The position numbers and the translations under genes were made by a program. From contig CAYQFH010000085.1 of the NCBI GenBank assembly GCA_964416755.1, positions 1-11,549 on the forward strand: a stretch of 11,549 nt of DNA. Reading direction: 5' to 3'. Source of the DNA: Thiopontia sp964416755. GTDB taxonomy: Bacteria > Pseudomonadota > Gammaproteobacteria > GCF-002020875. The notes under the pieces were generated by a model. It was not told the DNA's origin. It worked only from the letters and a program-made list of their open reading frames with translations, and searched no databases. Shown here piece after piece: positions 1-6,255 of the stretch (position 1 is the stretch's first letter; every line of letters begins with the position of its first letter).

Positions 1-486
1 GGCACCATTCAGGTGGACTTCTCCATGCCGGGAAGACTGGAGGCGACCTATGTAGATGAGTATGGTGAGAAGAAGCATCCGGTGATGTTACACCGCGCCA
101 TCCTCGGTTCACTGGAACGTTTTGTAGGTATTCTGATTGAGGAGTTTGCCGGTTCCATGCCGCCCTGGTTATCACCGTTACAGGCAGTAGTGATCAATAT
201 CACCGACAACCAGCGGGCCGCAGTCGAAAATGTAGTGGAAAGCCTGAATAATGCTGGTTTTCGTGTGGAATCTGACTTGAGAAACGAGAAGATAGGGCTT
301 AAAATTCGCGAGCACTCCATGCAGCGTGTTCCCTATATTTTGGTGATTGGGGATCGTGAAATGGAAGAGGGTACCGTTGCGGTACGGATGCGCGGTGGCA
401 AGGAGCTGGGAACGCTCCCTGTTGCAGATTTTATTGCACATCTCCAGCAAGATGTGGAACAACGTAGACAGGTAGAGAGTGACTAG
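1..486 (+). CDS. thrS: Threonyl-tRNA synthetase, C-terminal part (5' end outside window)
   Basis: Threonyl-tRNA synthetase charges tRNA-Thr with threonine in the cytoplasm. The frame is already open at base 1 and starts with the residues GTIQVDFSMPGRL, so an apparent GTG start at 13 is internal. What remains is 161 residues. The first 45 or so carry the end of the class II catalytic core, including motif 3 (HRAILGSLERF, where the Arg contacts ATP). The rest is the HGTP-type anticodon-binding domain, with the conserved stretch DLRNEKIGLKIREH and the strand VPYILVIGD. The match to the C-terminus of E. coli ThrS is close along the whole length. It ends 41 bases before the infC start, as in the usual thrS-infC arrangement, and is likely co-transcribed with infC. 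Nothing in the visible part looks damaged. Confidence 0.97.
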   Translation, partial: GTIQVDFSMPGRLEATYVDEYGEKKHPVMLHRAILGSLERFVGILIEEFAGSMPPWLSPLQAVVINITDNQRAAVENVVESLNNAGFRVESDLRNEKIGLKIREHSMQRVPYILVIGDREMEEGTVAVRMRGGKELGTLPVADFIAHLQQDVEQRRQVESD

Positions 487-514
487 ACAGCCCTGTTGGT
501 ATTGAACAATTTTT

Positions 515-530
515 AGGAGAACTTGAGATC
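515..530 (+). promoter_or_regulatory. infC ribosome-binding site plus AUC start codon
   Basis: AGGAGA at 515-520 is the only good Shine-Dalgarno sequence in the thrS-infC gap. Seven bases later comes ATC (528-530), in frame with IF3. A TTG at 523 is out of frame and too close to the Shine-Dalgarno. In IF3 autoregulation a strong Shine-Dalgarno with a discriminated start codon is the expected layout. Confidence 0.75.
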
Positions 531-1088
531 GCACTTCAGCCCAGAGGCCCCAGAGGCCGGATGCCCGAGAAGACTCGGGAGCATCAAATCAATGACGACA
601 TTACTGCTTCACCACTGCGCGTGTTTGGTCCGGATCAGTCGGATTCGGAGATCATCTCGCGTAGTCAGGCCTTGGCTATGGCAGAGGAAGCAGGGCTTGA
701 TTTGGTAGAGATTGCGCCAAAAGCGGAGCCACCTGTTTGTCGTGTGATGGATTATGGCAAGTTCCTGTTTGAAGAGAGCAAGAAGAAGAGTGCTGCCAAG
801 AAGAAGCAGAAACAGGTTCAGATCAAGGAGATCAAGTTCCGTCCTGGTACCGGCGAAGGGGATTACCAGATCAAGCTGAAGAATCTGGTCAAGTTTCTGC
901 AACAGGGTAACAAGACCAAGATCACCATCCGCTATCGCGGGCGCGAGATGGCACACCGTGAGATCGGTATGGAGATGCTGAAACGGATTGAGAAAGATTT
1001 GGAAGAGTACGGCAAGGTCGAGCAGTTCCCGAAGATGGAGGGGCGGCAGATGATTATGGTGGTAGGGCCACTCTCCAAGAAAAAGTAA
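528..1088 (+). CDS. infC: Translation initiation factor IF-3, probable AUC start
   Basis: IF3 binds the 30S subunit, keeps it apart from 50S and proofreads start codon and initiator tRNA. The N-terminal domain (up to about residue 80), a Lys-rich linker (ESKKKSAAKKKQKQ) and the C-terminal domain (IKEIKFRPGTGEGDYQ, RYRGREMAHREIGMEML, EGRQMIMVV) are all present. The first in-frame ATG, at 561, has no ribosome-binding site and would clip the usual N-terminal tail. An ATC at 528 lies in frame, 7 bases after AGGAGA (515-520), and gives 186 residues against 180 in E. coli. The extra N-terminus reads ALQPRGPRGR, basic like other IF3 tails. Non-AUG starts (AUU, AUC, AUA) are a known hallmark of infC and let IF3 repress its own synthesis. 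The stop is followed at once by the rpmI promoter. The identity is certain; the AUC start is an inference from spacing and length. Confidence 0.93.
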   Translation: MALQPRGPRGRMPEKTREHQINDDITASPLRVFGPDQSDSEIISRSQALAMAEEAGLDLVEIAPKAEPPVCRVMDYGKFLFEESKKKSAAKKKQKQVQIKEIKFRPGTGEGDYQIKLKNLVKFLQQGNKTKITIRYRGREMAHREIGMEMLKRIEKDLEEYGKVEQFPKMEGRQMIMVVGPLSKKK

Positions 1089-1091
1089 CGC

Positions 1092-1119
1092 TTGAGAAAG
1101 CGCACTGTACTGCTATAAT
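1092..1119 (+). promoter_or_regulatory. Sigma-70 extended -10 promoter for rpmI-rplT
   Basis: A -35 box TTGAGA (1092-1097, 5 of 6 consensus) and a perfect TATAAT (1114-1119) are separated by 16 bases. The -10 is preceded by TGC, making an extended -10. It starts 4 bases after the infC stop. The start site would fall near 1125-1127, giving an rpmI leader of about 95 bases. This would let L35 and L20 be made in excess over IF3. The call comes from the motif only; no start site is known. Confidence 0.75.
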
Positions 1120-1134
1120 TCGCAAACTTTTTGA

Positions 1135-1217
1135 CCCCATGCTCGGTAACAAGGCACACCGGCTGGGGAGTTTTAACGGGGTGAATACGGTTCACCTGAA
1201 TTAACGATAGAGGTAAC
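1135..1217 (+). promoter_or_regulatory. Structured rpmI leader, candidate L20 translational operator
   Basis: Two hairpins fill the leader. The first pairs CCCCA, GC and CGGT (1135-1147) with ACCG, GC and TGGGG (1158-1168): 11 base pairs with two single-base bulges and a 10-base loop. The second pairs GGTGAA (1180-1185) with TTCACC (1191-1196) around a 5-base loop. The Shine-Dalgarno GAGGT (1210-1214) follows. In E. coli, L20 represses rpmI-rplT by binding RNA structure, including a pseudoknot, upstream of rpmI. The position here fits, but the fold was not compared with a model. Competing pairings that could hide the Shine-Dalgarno are described in the findings. Confidence 0.55.
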
Positions 1218-1220
1218 AAG

Positions 1221-1415
1221 ATGCCAAAGATGAAATCAAAGAGAGGCGCCTCCAAGCGCTTCAAGCCGACTGCGTCCGGTTTTAAGCGTGGACAAGGTTT
1301 CCGTAGTCACATCCTGACCAAGAAATCCACCAAGCGTAAGCGTCAGCTGCGTAGTCCACTGCATGTCAACGAGAGCGATGTAGCTGCTGTCAAGCAGATG
1401 CTGCCATACGCCTAA
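1221..1415 (+). CDS. rpmI: 50S ribosomal protein bL35
   Basis: bL35 is a small, very basic protein of the large subunit. The 64-residue product has the family's normal length and signature: MPKMKSKRGASKRFK at the N-terminus, then an Arg/Lys-rich middle (ILTKKSTKRKRQLR) and the conserved C-terminal end VKQMLPYA. The ATG is preceded by GAGGT (1210-1214) with a 6-base spacer. It sits between a dedicated promoter and leader and rplT, whose start is 18 bases downstream. In E. coli the rpmI start region is the point where L20 represses both genes, rplT being translationally coupled. The short spacing here suits the same coupling. Confidence 0.98.
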   Translation: MPKMKSKRGASKRFKPTASGFKRGQGFRSHILTKKSTKRKRQLRSPLHVNESDVAAVKQMLPYA

Positions 1416-1433
1416 ATCCGGGAGAACTGAAAA

Positions 1434-1787
1434 ATGCCAAGAGTAAAGAGAGGCGTCCAGGCACGCGCACGTCACAAGAAGGTTTTAAAGGAAGCACGCG
1501 GTTATTATGGTGCCCGTAGTCGGGTTTATCGCGTTGCCAAGCAAGCAGTCACCAAGGCAGGCCAGTATGCCTACCGTGACCGCCGCCAGAAGAAGCGTCA
1601 ATTCCGTTCCCTGTGGATTGTCCGCATCAACGCCGAGGCCCGTAATAACGGAATCTCCTACAGCAACATGATCAACGGCCTGAACAAGGCGGGTGTTGAG
1701 GTAGACCGCAAGGTATTGGCTGATCTGGCAGTCCATGACAAGATCGCATTTGCGGCATTGGCTGAGCAGGCGAAAGCTGCGTTGTAA
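1434..1787 (+). CDS. rplT: 50S ribosomal protein bL20
   Basis: bL20 binds 23S rRNA early and is needed for large-subunit assembly. In E. coli it is also the repressor of the rpmI-rplT mRNA. The 117-residue product has the family length: a long basic N-terminal extension (about 1-60, with RARHKKVLKEARGYYG and DRRQKKRQFRSLWI) that threads into rRNA, followed by the compact C-terminal domain (SNMINGLNKAGVEVDRKVLADLA) that carries repressor activity in E. coli. A Shine-Dalgarno GGGAGAA lies about 9 bases before the ATG. It is followed 39 bases later by an intrinsic terminator, so L20 is probably the last product of most transcripts started at the rpmI promoter. Confidence 0.98.
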   Translation: MPRVKRGVQARARHKKVLKEARGYYGARSRVYRVAKQAVTKAGQYAYRDRRQKKRQFRSLWIVRINAEARNNGISYSNMINGLNKAGVEVDRKVLADLAVHDKIAFAALAEQAKAAL

Positions 1788-1809
1788 GCGTTCGGTTGAG
1801 CTGAAAAAC

Positions 1810-1863
1810 AGACGAGAGTCTAAGAGAAGGGCAGCATACTGTTGTAGTTTGCTGCCCTTTTTT
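1810..1863 (+). terminator. Intrinsic terminator or attenuator between rplT and pheS
   Basis: AAGGGCAGCA (1827-1836) pairs fully with TGCTGCCCTT (1850-1859) around a 13-base loop, and the T run extends to 1863. Just upstream is a small hairpin AGAC/GTCT (1810-1821) with a GAGA (GNRA-type) loop. The terminator ends 20 bases before the pheS start. As no clear promoter is seen before pheS, partial readthrough is likely, or conditional readthrough if it acts as an attenuator. Confidence 0.8.
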
Positions 1864-1883
1864 ATTGGTGAGTAGTTGGAAAA

Positions 1884-2906
1884 ATGAGCACAGAATTAGA
1901 GACCTTGGTGAGTGAGGCAGAAGCTTCCATTGAGCAGGCAACTGATCTGGTAGCACTGGATCAAGTGCGTGTTGGCATGCTTGGCAAGAAAGGGGCGTTG
2001 ACTGCCATTCTTAAGACCTTGGGAAGTATGGAGCCTGAGCAGCGCAAAGAGACTGGAGCAGCAGTCAACCGTGCCAAGCAGGCGTTGCAGCAGAAGATTG
2101 AAGAGAAAAAGGCTGCACTGGAGGGGGCTGCACTCAATGAGCAACTTGCGCAGGAGACGATCGATGTCACCCTGCCGGGGCGTAGCGGCCATCAAGGTTC
2201 GATTCACCCCGTCACCCGTACACTGGAACGGATTGAAGAGCTGTTTCGTCGAGTCGGTTTCGAGATTGCTGAGGGGCCTGAGGTGGAAGATGACTACCAC
2301 AACTTTGAGGCACTCAATATTCCAGCCCACCATCCAGCGCGCGCGATGCATGACACCTTCTATTTCCCGGATGGCCGAGTGCTACGTACCCACACCTCGC
2401 CCGTACAGGTTCGTGTAATGGAGTCTAGCGAGCCGCCACTGCGCATTATTGCGCCGGGGCGTGTTTATCGTTGTGACTCCGACCTGACTCACACGCCGAT
2501 GTTTCATCAGGTGGAGGGGTTGATTGTGGATGAGTCGGTGAGCTTTGCCGACCTGAAAGGACTGTTACACGATTTTTTGCGTAGCTTCTTCGAACAGGAT
2601 GAGCTGCAGCTGCGTTTCCGTCCCTCCTACTTCCCTTTTACTGAGCCCTCCGCCGAAGTTGATATTGAGTGTGTGATGTGTGGTGGTGACGGGTGCCGTG
2701 TCTGTAGCCATACCGGCTGGCTTGAAGTGTTGGGCTGCGGTATGGTGCATCCAGAGGTGTTTCGTCACTCGGGCGTAGATACCGAGAAATATACCGGTCT
2801 TGCCTTTGGTTTGGGTGTGGAGCGTCTGGCAATGCTGCGCTACGGCATCAATGACCTGCGCCTATTCTTTGAGAATGATCTCCGTTTCCTGAAGAGTTTT
2901 GCCTGA
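1884..2906 (+). CDS. pheS: Phenylalanyl-tRNA synthetase alpha subunit
   Basis: PheS is the catalytic subunit of the (alpha-beta)2 enzyme that charges tRNA-Phe. The 340-residue product is slightly longer than E. coli PheS (327). It has an N-terminal coiled-coil arm (about 1-90, rich in Glu, Ala and Lys), class II motif 2 in the region APGRVYRCDSDLTHTPMFHQ (about 190-210), the substrate-pocket stretch RPSYFPFTEPSAEVD, and motif 3 at GLAFGLGVERLAMLRYG (from about residue 304). Between these lies an insert with Cys263, Cys266, Cys271 and Cys274, spaced CxxC-x4-CxxC, which enteric PheS lacks. The ribosome-binding site is weak (TTGGA, 1876-1880). The leader separating it from rplT contains the terminator. 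pheT follows after 53 bases. Confidence 0.98.
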   Translation: MSTELETLVSEAEASIEQATDLVALDQVRVGMLGKKGALTAILKTLGSMEPEQRKETGAAVNRAKQALQQKIEEKKAALEGAALNEQLAQETIDVTLPGRSGHQGSIHPVTRTLERIEELFRRVGFEIAEGPEVEDDYHNFEALNIPAHHPARAMHDTFYFPDGRVLRTHTSPVQVRVMESSEPPLRIIAPGRVYRCDSDLTHTPMFHQVEGLIVDESVSFADLKGLLHDFLRSFFEQDELQLRFRPSYFPFTEPSAEVDIECVMCGGDGCRVCSHTGWLEVLGCGMVHPEVFRHSGVDTEKYTGLAFGLGVERLAMLRYGINDLRLFFENDLRFLKSFA

Positions 2907-2959
2907 TGTCTGTTCTTATAAAACAGATAAGTTAATTATTGTATAGAGTTGTTACTGTT

Positions 2960-5341
2960 ATGAAATTTAGCGAATCCTGGTTGCGTGAGTGGGTCAATCC
3001 TGCAGTCACTACTGAGAAACTGTTGGAGCAGTTGACGATGGCGGGCCTTGAAGTGGATGGTGTAGAACCAGCCGCCCCCAGCTTCGACAATGTTGTGGTG
3101 GCTGAGGTGATCTCGGTCGAACCACACCCGGATGCCGATCGTCTTCGAGTCACACAAGTAGCTGCGGGCGAAGAGGAGCCACTGACCATTGTCACCAATG
3201 TCGCTGATATTGCAGTGGGTGAGAAGGTGGCAGTAGCCAAGGTAGGTTGCGTATTGCCAGACGGAATGAAGATCAAGAAAGCCAAATTGCGTGGTGTGCC
3301 CTCGTTTGGCATGTTCTGCTCCATGGGAACCTTGGGGCTGGCAGAGGAGAGCGAAGGGCTTGAACGGCTTCCAGCGGATGCGCCGGTAGGTAGCTCAATT
3401 CGTGACTATATGGCGCTGGATGACCAGGTCATCGAGGTGGATCTGACTCCCAATCGTGGAGACTGTCTGAGTTTGACCGGAGTCGCACGTGAGGTGGGGG
3501 TAATTAACCAGACAGCTGTGGAGGCAGTTGAATTCGAATCTGTTTCTGTGTCGTCTGAACAAACGTTCCCGGTACAGGTAGAGAATAGCGCGGGCTGTCC
3601 ACGCTACCTTGGACGGGTCATTGAGGGCATCAATCCTTTGGCTGAGACACCACTCTGGATGCAGGAGCGTCTGCGCCGTGGCGGAATTCGCTCACTGGGG
3701 CCACTGGTCGATGTCACCAACTACGTCTTGCTGGAGTTAGGGCAGCCAATGCACGCTTTTGATCTGGCACAGTTGAGCGGTTCCATTACTGTGCGTAACG
3801 CCAAGGCGGGAGAGCAGTTGGTTCTGCTGGATGGCAAGGAGCTGACGCTGAATGAAGATACCTTGTTGATTGCCGATGAGCAGGGGCCACTTGCGCTGGC
3901 CGGTATCATGGGAGGAGAGAAGAGTGGTGTGCAGGACAATACTGCAGACCTGTTTCTGGAATGTGCTTATTTTGCACCATTGACCATTGCGGGCAAGGCG
4001 CGCAGCTATGGACTCCACACGGATTCTTCACACCGTTATGAGCGTGGAGTTGATCCACAGCTACAGCATCGGGCGATGGAGCGTGCAACCCAACTGCTGG
4101 TTGATATTGTCGGTGGCAAAGCTGGCACGGTGGTGGAAATCTGTAGTGAAGAGAACCTGCCGCAGCAGCAGACCATTACACTCCGAGAGGAGCGATTGCA
4201 ACGAATGCTGGGGCTTTCGCTAGAACGTGATTGGATTGCTCAAACCCTGCAGGGGCTGGGGATGACAGTAGAGAAAACTACTGAGGGGTGGCAGGCAACT
4301 GCACCCTCCTGGCGTTTTGATCTGGCTATTGAGGCCGACCTGATTGAAGAGGTTGGACGCATCTATGGTTACGATCAGTTACCCAGTACCCATCCGGAGT
4401 TGAGCGCGGAAATTCGAAAAAATCCTGAAGCGATCACTCCACTGCAAGAGATTCGTCAAACCCTGGTTGGGCAAGGGTATCGTGAAGTGATTACCTACAG
4501 TTTTGTTGATCCCAAGCTCCAATCGATAGTGGACCCAGAAAGTAAAGCACTGGCATTGGCCAACCCCATCTCCAGTGATCTCTCCGTGATGCGTACTTCG
4601 TTATGGCCGGGGCTGTTACAGAGTCTGGAGTTCAATAGCAAACGCCAGCAGGGGCAGATTCGCCTGTTTGAGACTGGGCTGCGTTTTGTGCCTGATGTAT
4701 CGGTTGAAGGAGGTCTGAAACAGGAACGGATGATCTCCGGGTTGCTGTATGGTGATGTGCAGCCTGAGCAGTGGGGAGCAACTTCCGGAACAGTAGACTT
4801 TTTTGACCTCAAGGGGGATCTGGAGCAGTTACTCGGCGCTGTTGCCGAATTGCGTTTTGTGGCGGAGACCCAGGAGGTACTGCACCCTGGAAAGAGCGCC
4901 CGCATCTATGCTGGTGAAGTTGCATTGGGTTGGATGGGAGCCATTCATCCCGCAGTTGCCAGTAAACTCTCACTTTCAAAAAATATCTACCTGTTTGAGT
5001 TGGATCTGGAGTTGTTGCAGCAACGCGCCATTCCTCAATTCAAGCCGCTCTCCAAGTTCCCAATGATTCGTCGAGATTTGGCTGTTCTGTTGGATGAACA
5101 GATTTCTGCGCAAGCGGTACTGAATACCGTGGCGGAAACAGTTGATTCTGCGCTGCTGCAGGAGGTGCGTTTGTTTGATCTCTATCAGGGAGAGCGCCTT
5201 GGTGCAGGAGAGAAGAGCCTGGCTTTTGGCCTCTTTTTACAGCACGATGAGCGCACGTTGACCGATGATGAAGTGGAAGCGACGGTAGCCGCCGTTGTCG
5301 AACAGTTGTCTCAACAGCATGGTGCCAAATTGCGTGACTGA
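2960..5341 (+). CDS. pheT: Phenylalanyl-tRNA synthetase beta subunit
   Basis: PheT is the tRNA-binding and editing subunit partnered with PheS. From the ATG at 2960 (MKFSESWLREWVNP, the family's standard opening) the product is 793 residues against 795 in E. coli; an in-frame TTG at 2939 would add seven residues with no homologous counterpart. Domains in order are: an OB-fold tRNA-binding domain (about 40-150, with HPDADRLRVTQV), the B3/B4 editing module (about 210-390, with LVDVTNYVLLELGQPMHAFD), the B5 domain (about 400-475), a catalytic-like core, and the C-terminal FDX-ACB anticodon-binding domain (about 695-793, KFPMIRRDLAVLLDE). No strong Shine-Dalgarno precedes the start (only AGAG near 2945), suggesting translation tied to pheS. 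The frame is intact. Confidence 0.98.
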   Translation: MKFSESWLREWVNPAVTTEKLLEQLTMAGLEVDGVEPAAPSFDNVVVAEVISVEPHPDADRLRVTQVAAGEEEPLTIVTNVADIAVGEKVAVAKVGCVLPDGMKIKKAKLRGVPSFGMFCSMGTLGLAEESEGLERLPADAPVGSSIRDYMALDDQVIEVDLTPNRGDCLSLTGVAREVGVINQTAVEAVEFESVSVSSEQTFPVQVENSAGCPRYLGRVIEGINPLAETPLWMQERLRRGGIRSLGPLVDVTNYVLLELGQPMHAFDLAQLSGSITVRNAKAGEQLVLLDGKELTLNEDTLLIADEQGPLALAGIMGGEKSGVQDNTADLFLECAYFAPLTIAGKARSYGLHTDSSHRYERGVDPQLQHRAMERATQLLVDIVGGKAGTVVEICSEENLPQQQTITLREERLQRMLGLSLERDWIAQTLQGLGMTVEKTTEGWQATAPSWRFDLAIEADLIEEVGRIYGYDQLPSTHPELSAEIRKNPEAITPLQEIRQTLVGQGYREVITYSFVDPKLQSIVDPESKALALANPISSDLSVMRTSLWPGLLQSLEFNSKRQQGQIRLFETGLRFVPDVSVEGGLKQERMISGLLYGDVQPEQWGATSGTVDFFDLKGDLEQLLGAVAELRFVAETQEVLHPGKSARIYAGEVALGWMGAIHPAVASKLSLSKNIYLFELDLELLQQRAIPQFKPLSKFPMIRRDLAVLLDEQISAQAVLNTVAETVDSALLQEVRLFDLYQGERLGAGEKSLAFGLFLQHDERTLTDDEVEATVAAVVEQLSQQHGAKLRD

Positions 5342-5366
5342 AAAATTATAGCGAGAGGCGTAAAAG

Positions 5367-5396
5367 TTGTTGCTGAAAGCCGTTCAATTTTATATC
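5367..5396 (+). promoter_or_regulatory. Weak candidate promoter for ihfA
   Basis: TTGTTG (5367-5372) and TATATC (5391-5396) are 18 bases apart in the AT-rich pheT-ihfA gap. Each box has only three or four consensus bases. A private ihfA promoter is expected because the gap is 153 bases, but this particular assignment is tentative. Confidence 0.25.
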
Positions 5397-5417
5397 GTTA
5401 CGACAATAACCCAATGC

Positions 5418-5454
5418 ATACTGGTAGTTCAAAATCACTTTCGTTCACCAGTAT
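5418..5454 (+). repeat. Inverted repeat upstream of ihfA
   Basis: ATACTGGT (5418-5425) and ACCAGTAT (5447-5454) are perfect 8-base complements around a 21-base, mostly unpaired loop. No T run follows, so it is a poor intrinsic terminator. Its place 40 bases before the ihfA start allows an mRNA leader hairpin or two half-sites of an operator. The role is unknown. Confidence 0.5.
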
Positions 5455-5494
5455 CCAATTCTTAGAATAATGAAATTGATAAGGAGTTGGTGGA

Positions 5495-5800
5495 ATGACA
5501 CTGACCAAAGCATCACTGTGTGAGACTCTGAATGAGGAATTGGGGCTCAACAAGCGTGAGTCCAAAGAGATGATTGAGCAGTTCTACGAGGAGATTCGTG
5601 GAGCGCTGGAGAGTGGTGAAAATGTAAAGCTCTCCGGGTTCGGTAATTTTGATTTGCGAGACAAGTCCCCACGCCCGGGACGTAATCCCAAGACTGGAGA
5701 AGAGATTCCTATCACAGCGCGACGTGTTGTCACATTCAAGGCGGGGCTGAAGCTCAAGGAGAGTGTAGATAACTACAGTAATGAAGTGTTTTCGAAGTAG
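5495..5800 (+). CDS. ihfA: Integration host factor alpha subunit
   Basis: IHF-alpha pairs with IHF-beta (ihfB, not in this window) to bend DNA sharply at specific sites, acting in replication, recombination and sigma-54 promoter activation. The 101-residue product has the full HU/IHF fold: the helical dimerisation part (MTLTKASLCETLNEELGLNK onward), VKLSGFGNFDLRDK, and the DNA-intercalating beta arm RPGRNPKTGEEIPI. The key proline is Pro65, as in E. coli IHF-alpha. The alpha rather than beta or HU identity follows from the TARRVVTFKAG segment and from the position after pheT. AAGGAG (5480-5485) is a strong Shine-Dalgarno. The merR gene starts 27 bases downstream, so the two are probably one transcript. 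Confidence 0.97.
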   Translation: MTLTKASLCETLNEELGLNKRESKEMIEQFYEEIRGALESGENVKLSGFGNFDLRDKSPRPGRNPKTGEEIPITARRVVTFKAGLKLKESVDNYSNEVFSK

Positions 5801-5827
5801 TTTCTCTGAATCGTAGCTGTATACGCG

Positions 5828-6190
5828 ATGAGCCACGATCCAACCGCAACCGAGGTCAAGGTCAGTCAGCTTCCGCCGATTCCGACCAAGCGCTATTTTA
5901 CCATTGGCGAGGTTTCCAAGCTCTGCGTGGTTAAGCCACATGTACTGCGCTATTGGGAGCAGGAGTTTACCCAGCTTAAACCGGTGACCCGTCGTGGCAA
6001 CCGCCGCTACTACCAGCAGCATGACATCAAGCTGATTCGCAAGATTCGCAGCCTCCTCTATGAAGAGGGCTTTACCATCAGTGGTGCACGTCACAAACTG
6101 GGAAGAAAGGGAGAGGGGGTCAGCACCAAGGCCGATCTCTCGGAAGTGCGCCGAGAGTTGGAAACTCTGCTTCAGGTGCTTTCGGAGTAA
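5828..6190 (+). CDS. MerR-family transcriptional regulator
   Basis: This is a 120-residue DNA-binding protein. Residues about 22-92 form a winged helix-turn-helix of the MerR type: TIGEVSKLCVVKPHVLRYWE, then the wing with PVTRRGNRRYY and the segment IKLIRKIRSLLYEEGFTISGA. The remaining roughly 28 residues are charged and helical (SEVRRELETLLQVLSE), long enough for the antiparallel dimerisation helix but not for an effector-binding domain. There are no cysteines placed for metal sensing; the only one, in the first helix region, stands alone. A small MerR protein directly after ihfA is a conserved arrangement in Pseudomonas and relatives, and its targets are unknown to me. The Shine-Dalgarno is poor, so translation may depend on ihfA. 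Confidence 0.92.
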   Translation: MSHDPTATEVKVSQLPPIPTKRYFTIGEVSKLCVVKPHVLRYWEQEFTQLKPVTRRGNRRYYQQHDIKLIRKIRSLLYEEGFTISGARHKLGRKGEGVSTKADLSEVRRELETLLQVLSE

Positions 6191-6220
6191 TCAACTTCAA
6201 AATAGTGCAGTTTTTCTCCG

Positions 6221-6249
6221 TTGCGGGTCGCCAAGATCACTGGTATAGT
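6221..6249 (+). promoter_or_regulatory. Candidate extended -10 promoter for rne
   Basis: TTGCGG (6221-6226, 3 of 6) and TATAGT (6244-6249, 5 of 6) are separated by exactly 17 bases, and TGG precedes the -10, making an extended -10. The start site would be near 6256, giving a leader of about 460 bases. Long rne leaders are known (about 361 bases in E. coli). Confidence 0.5.
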
Positions 6250-6255
6250 CGCAGG

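Noticed and set aside
561..1088. ATG at 561 as the infC start
   Set aside because: There is no Shine-Dalgarno at a usable distance and the IF3 N-terminal tail would be clipped. The ATC at 528 has a strong Shine-Dalgarno at 7 bases and gives the expected length.
1144..1162. Resemblance of the rpmI leader to the 16S rRNA 3' segment (GGTAACAAGG)
   Set aside because: Only about ten bases match and the flanks differ. Chance similarity within a hairpin loop is the simpler explanation.
1788..1826. Phe-rich leader peptide for pheST attenuation
   Set aside because: No start codon followed by Phe codons exists here; candidate frames stop within two or three codons.
2939..2959. TTG at 2939 as the pheT start
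   Set aside because: It would add seven residues before the conserved MKFSESWLREWVNP opening and has no better ribosome-binding site than the ATG at 2960.
5455..5490. IHF-binding site upstream of ihfA
   Set aside because: The stretch ending in TTGATA resembles the reverse of WATCAANNNNTTR, but the YAA half is off by one position, so it does not meet the consensus.
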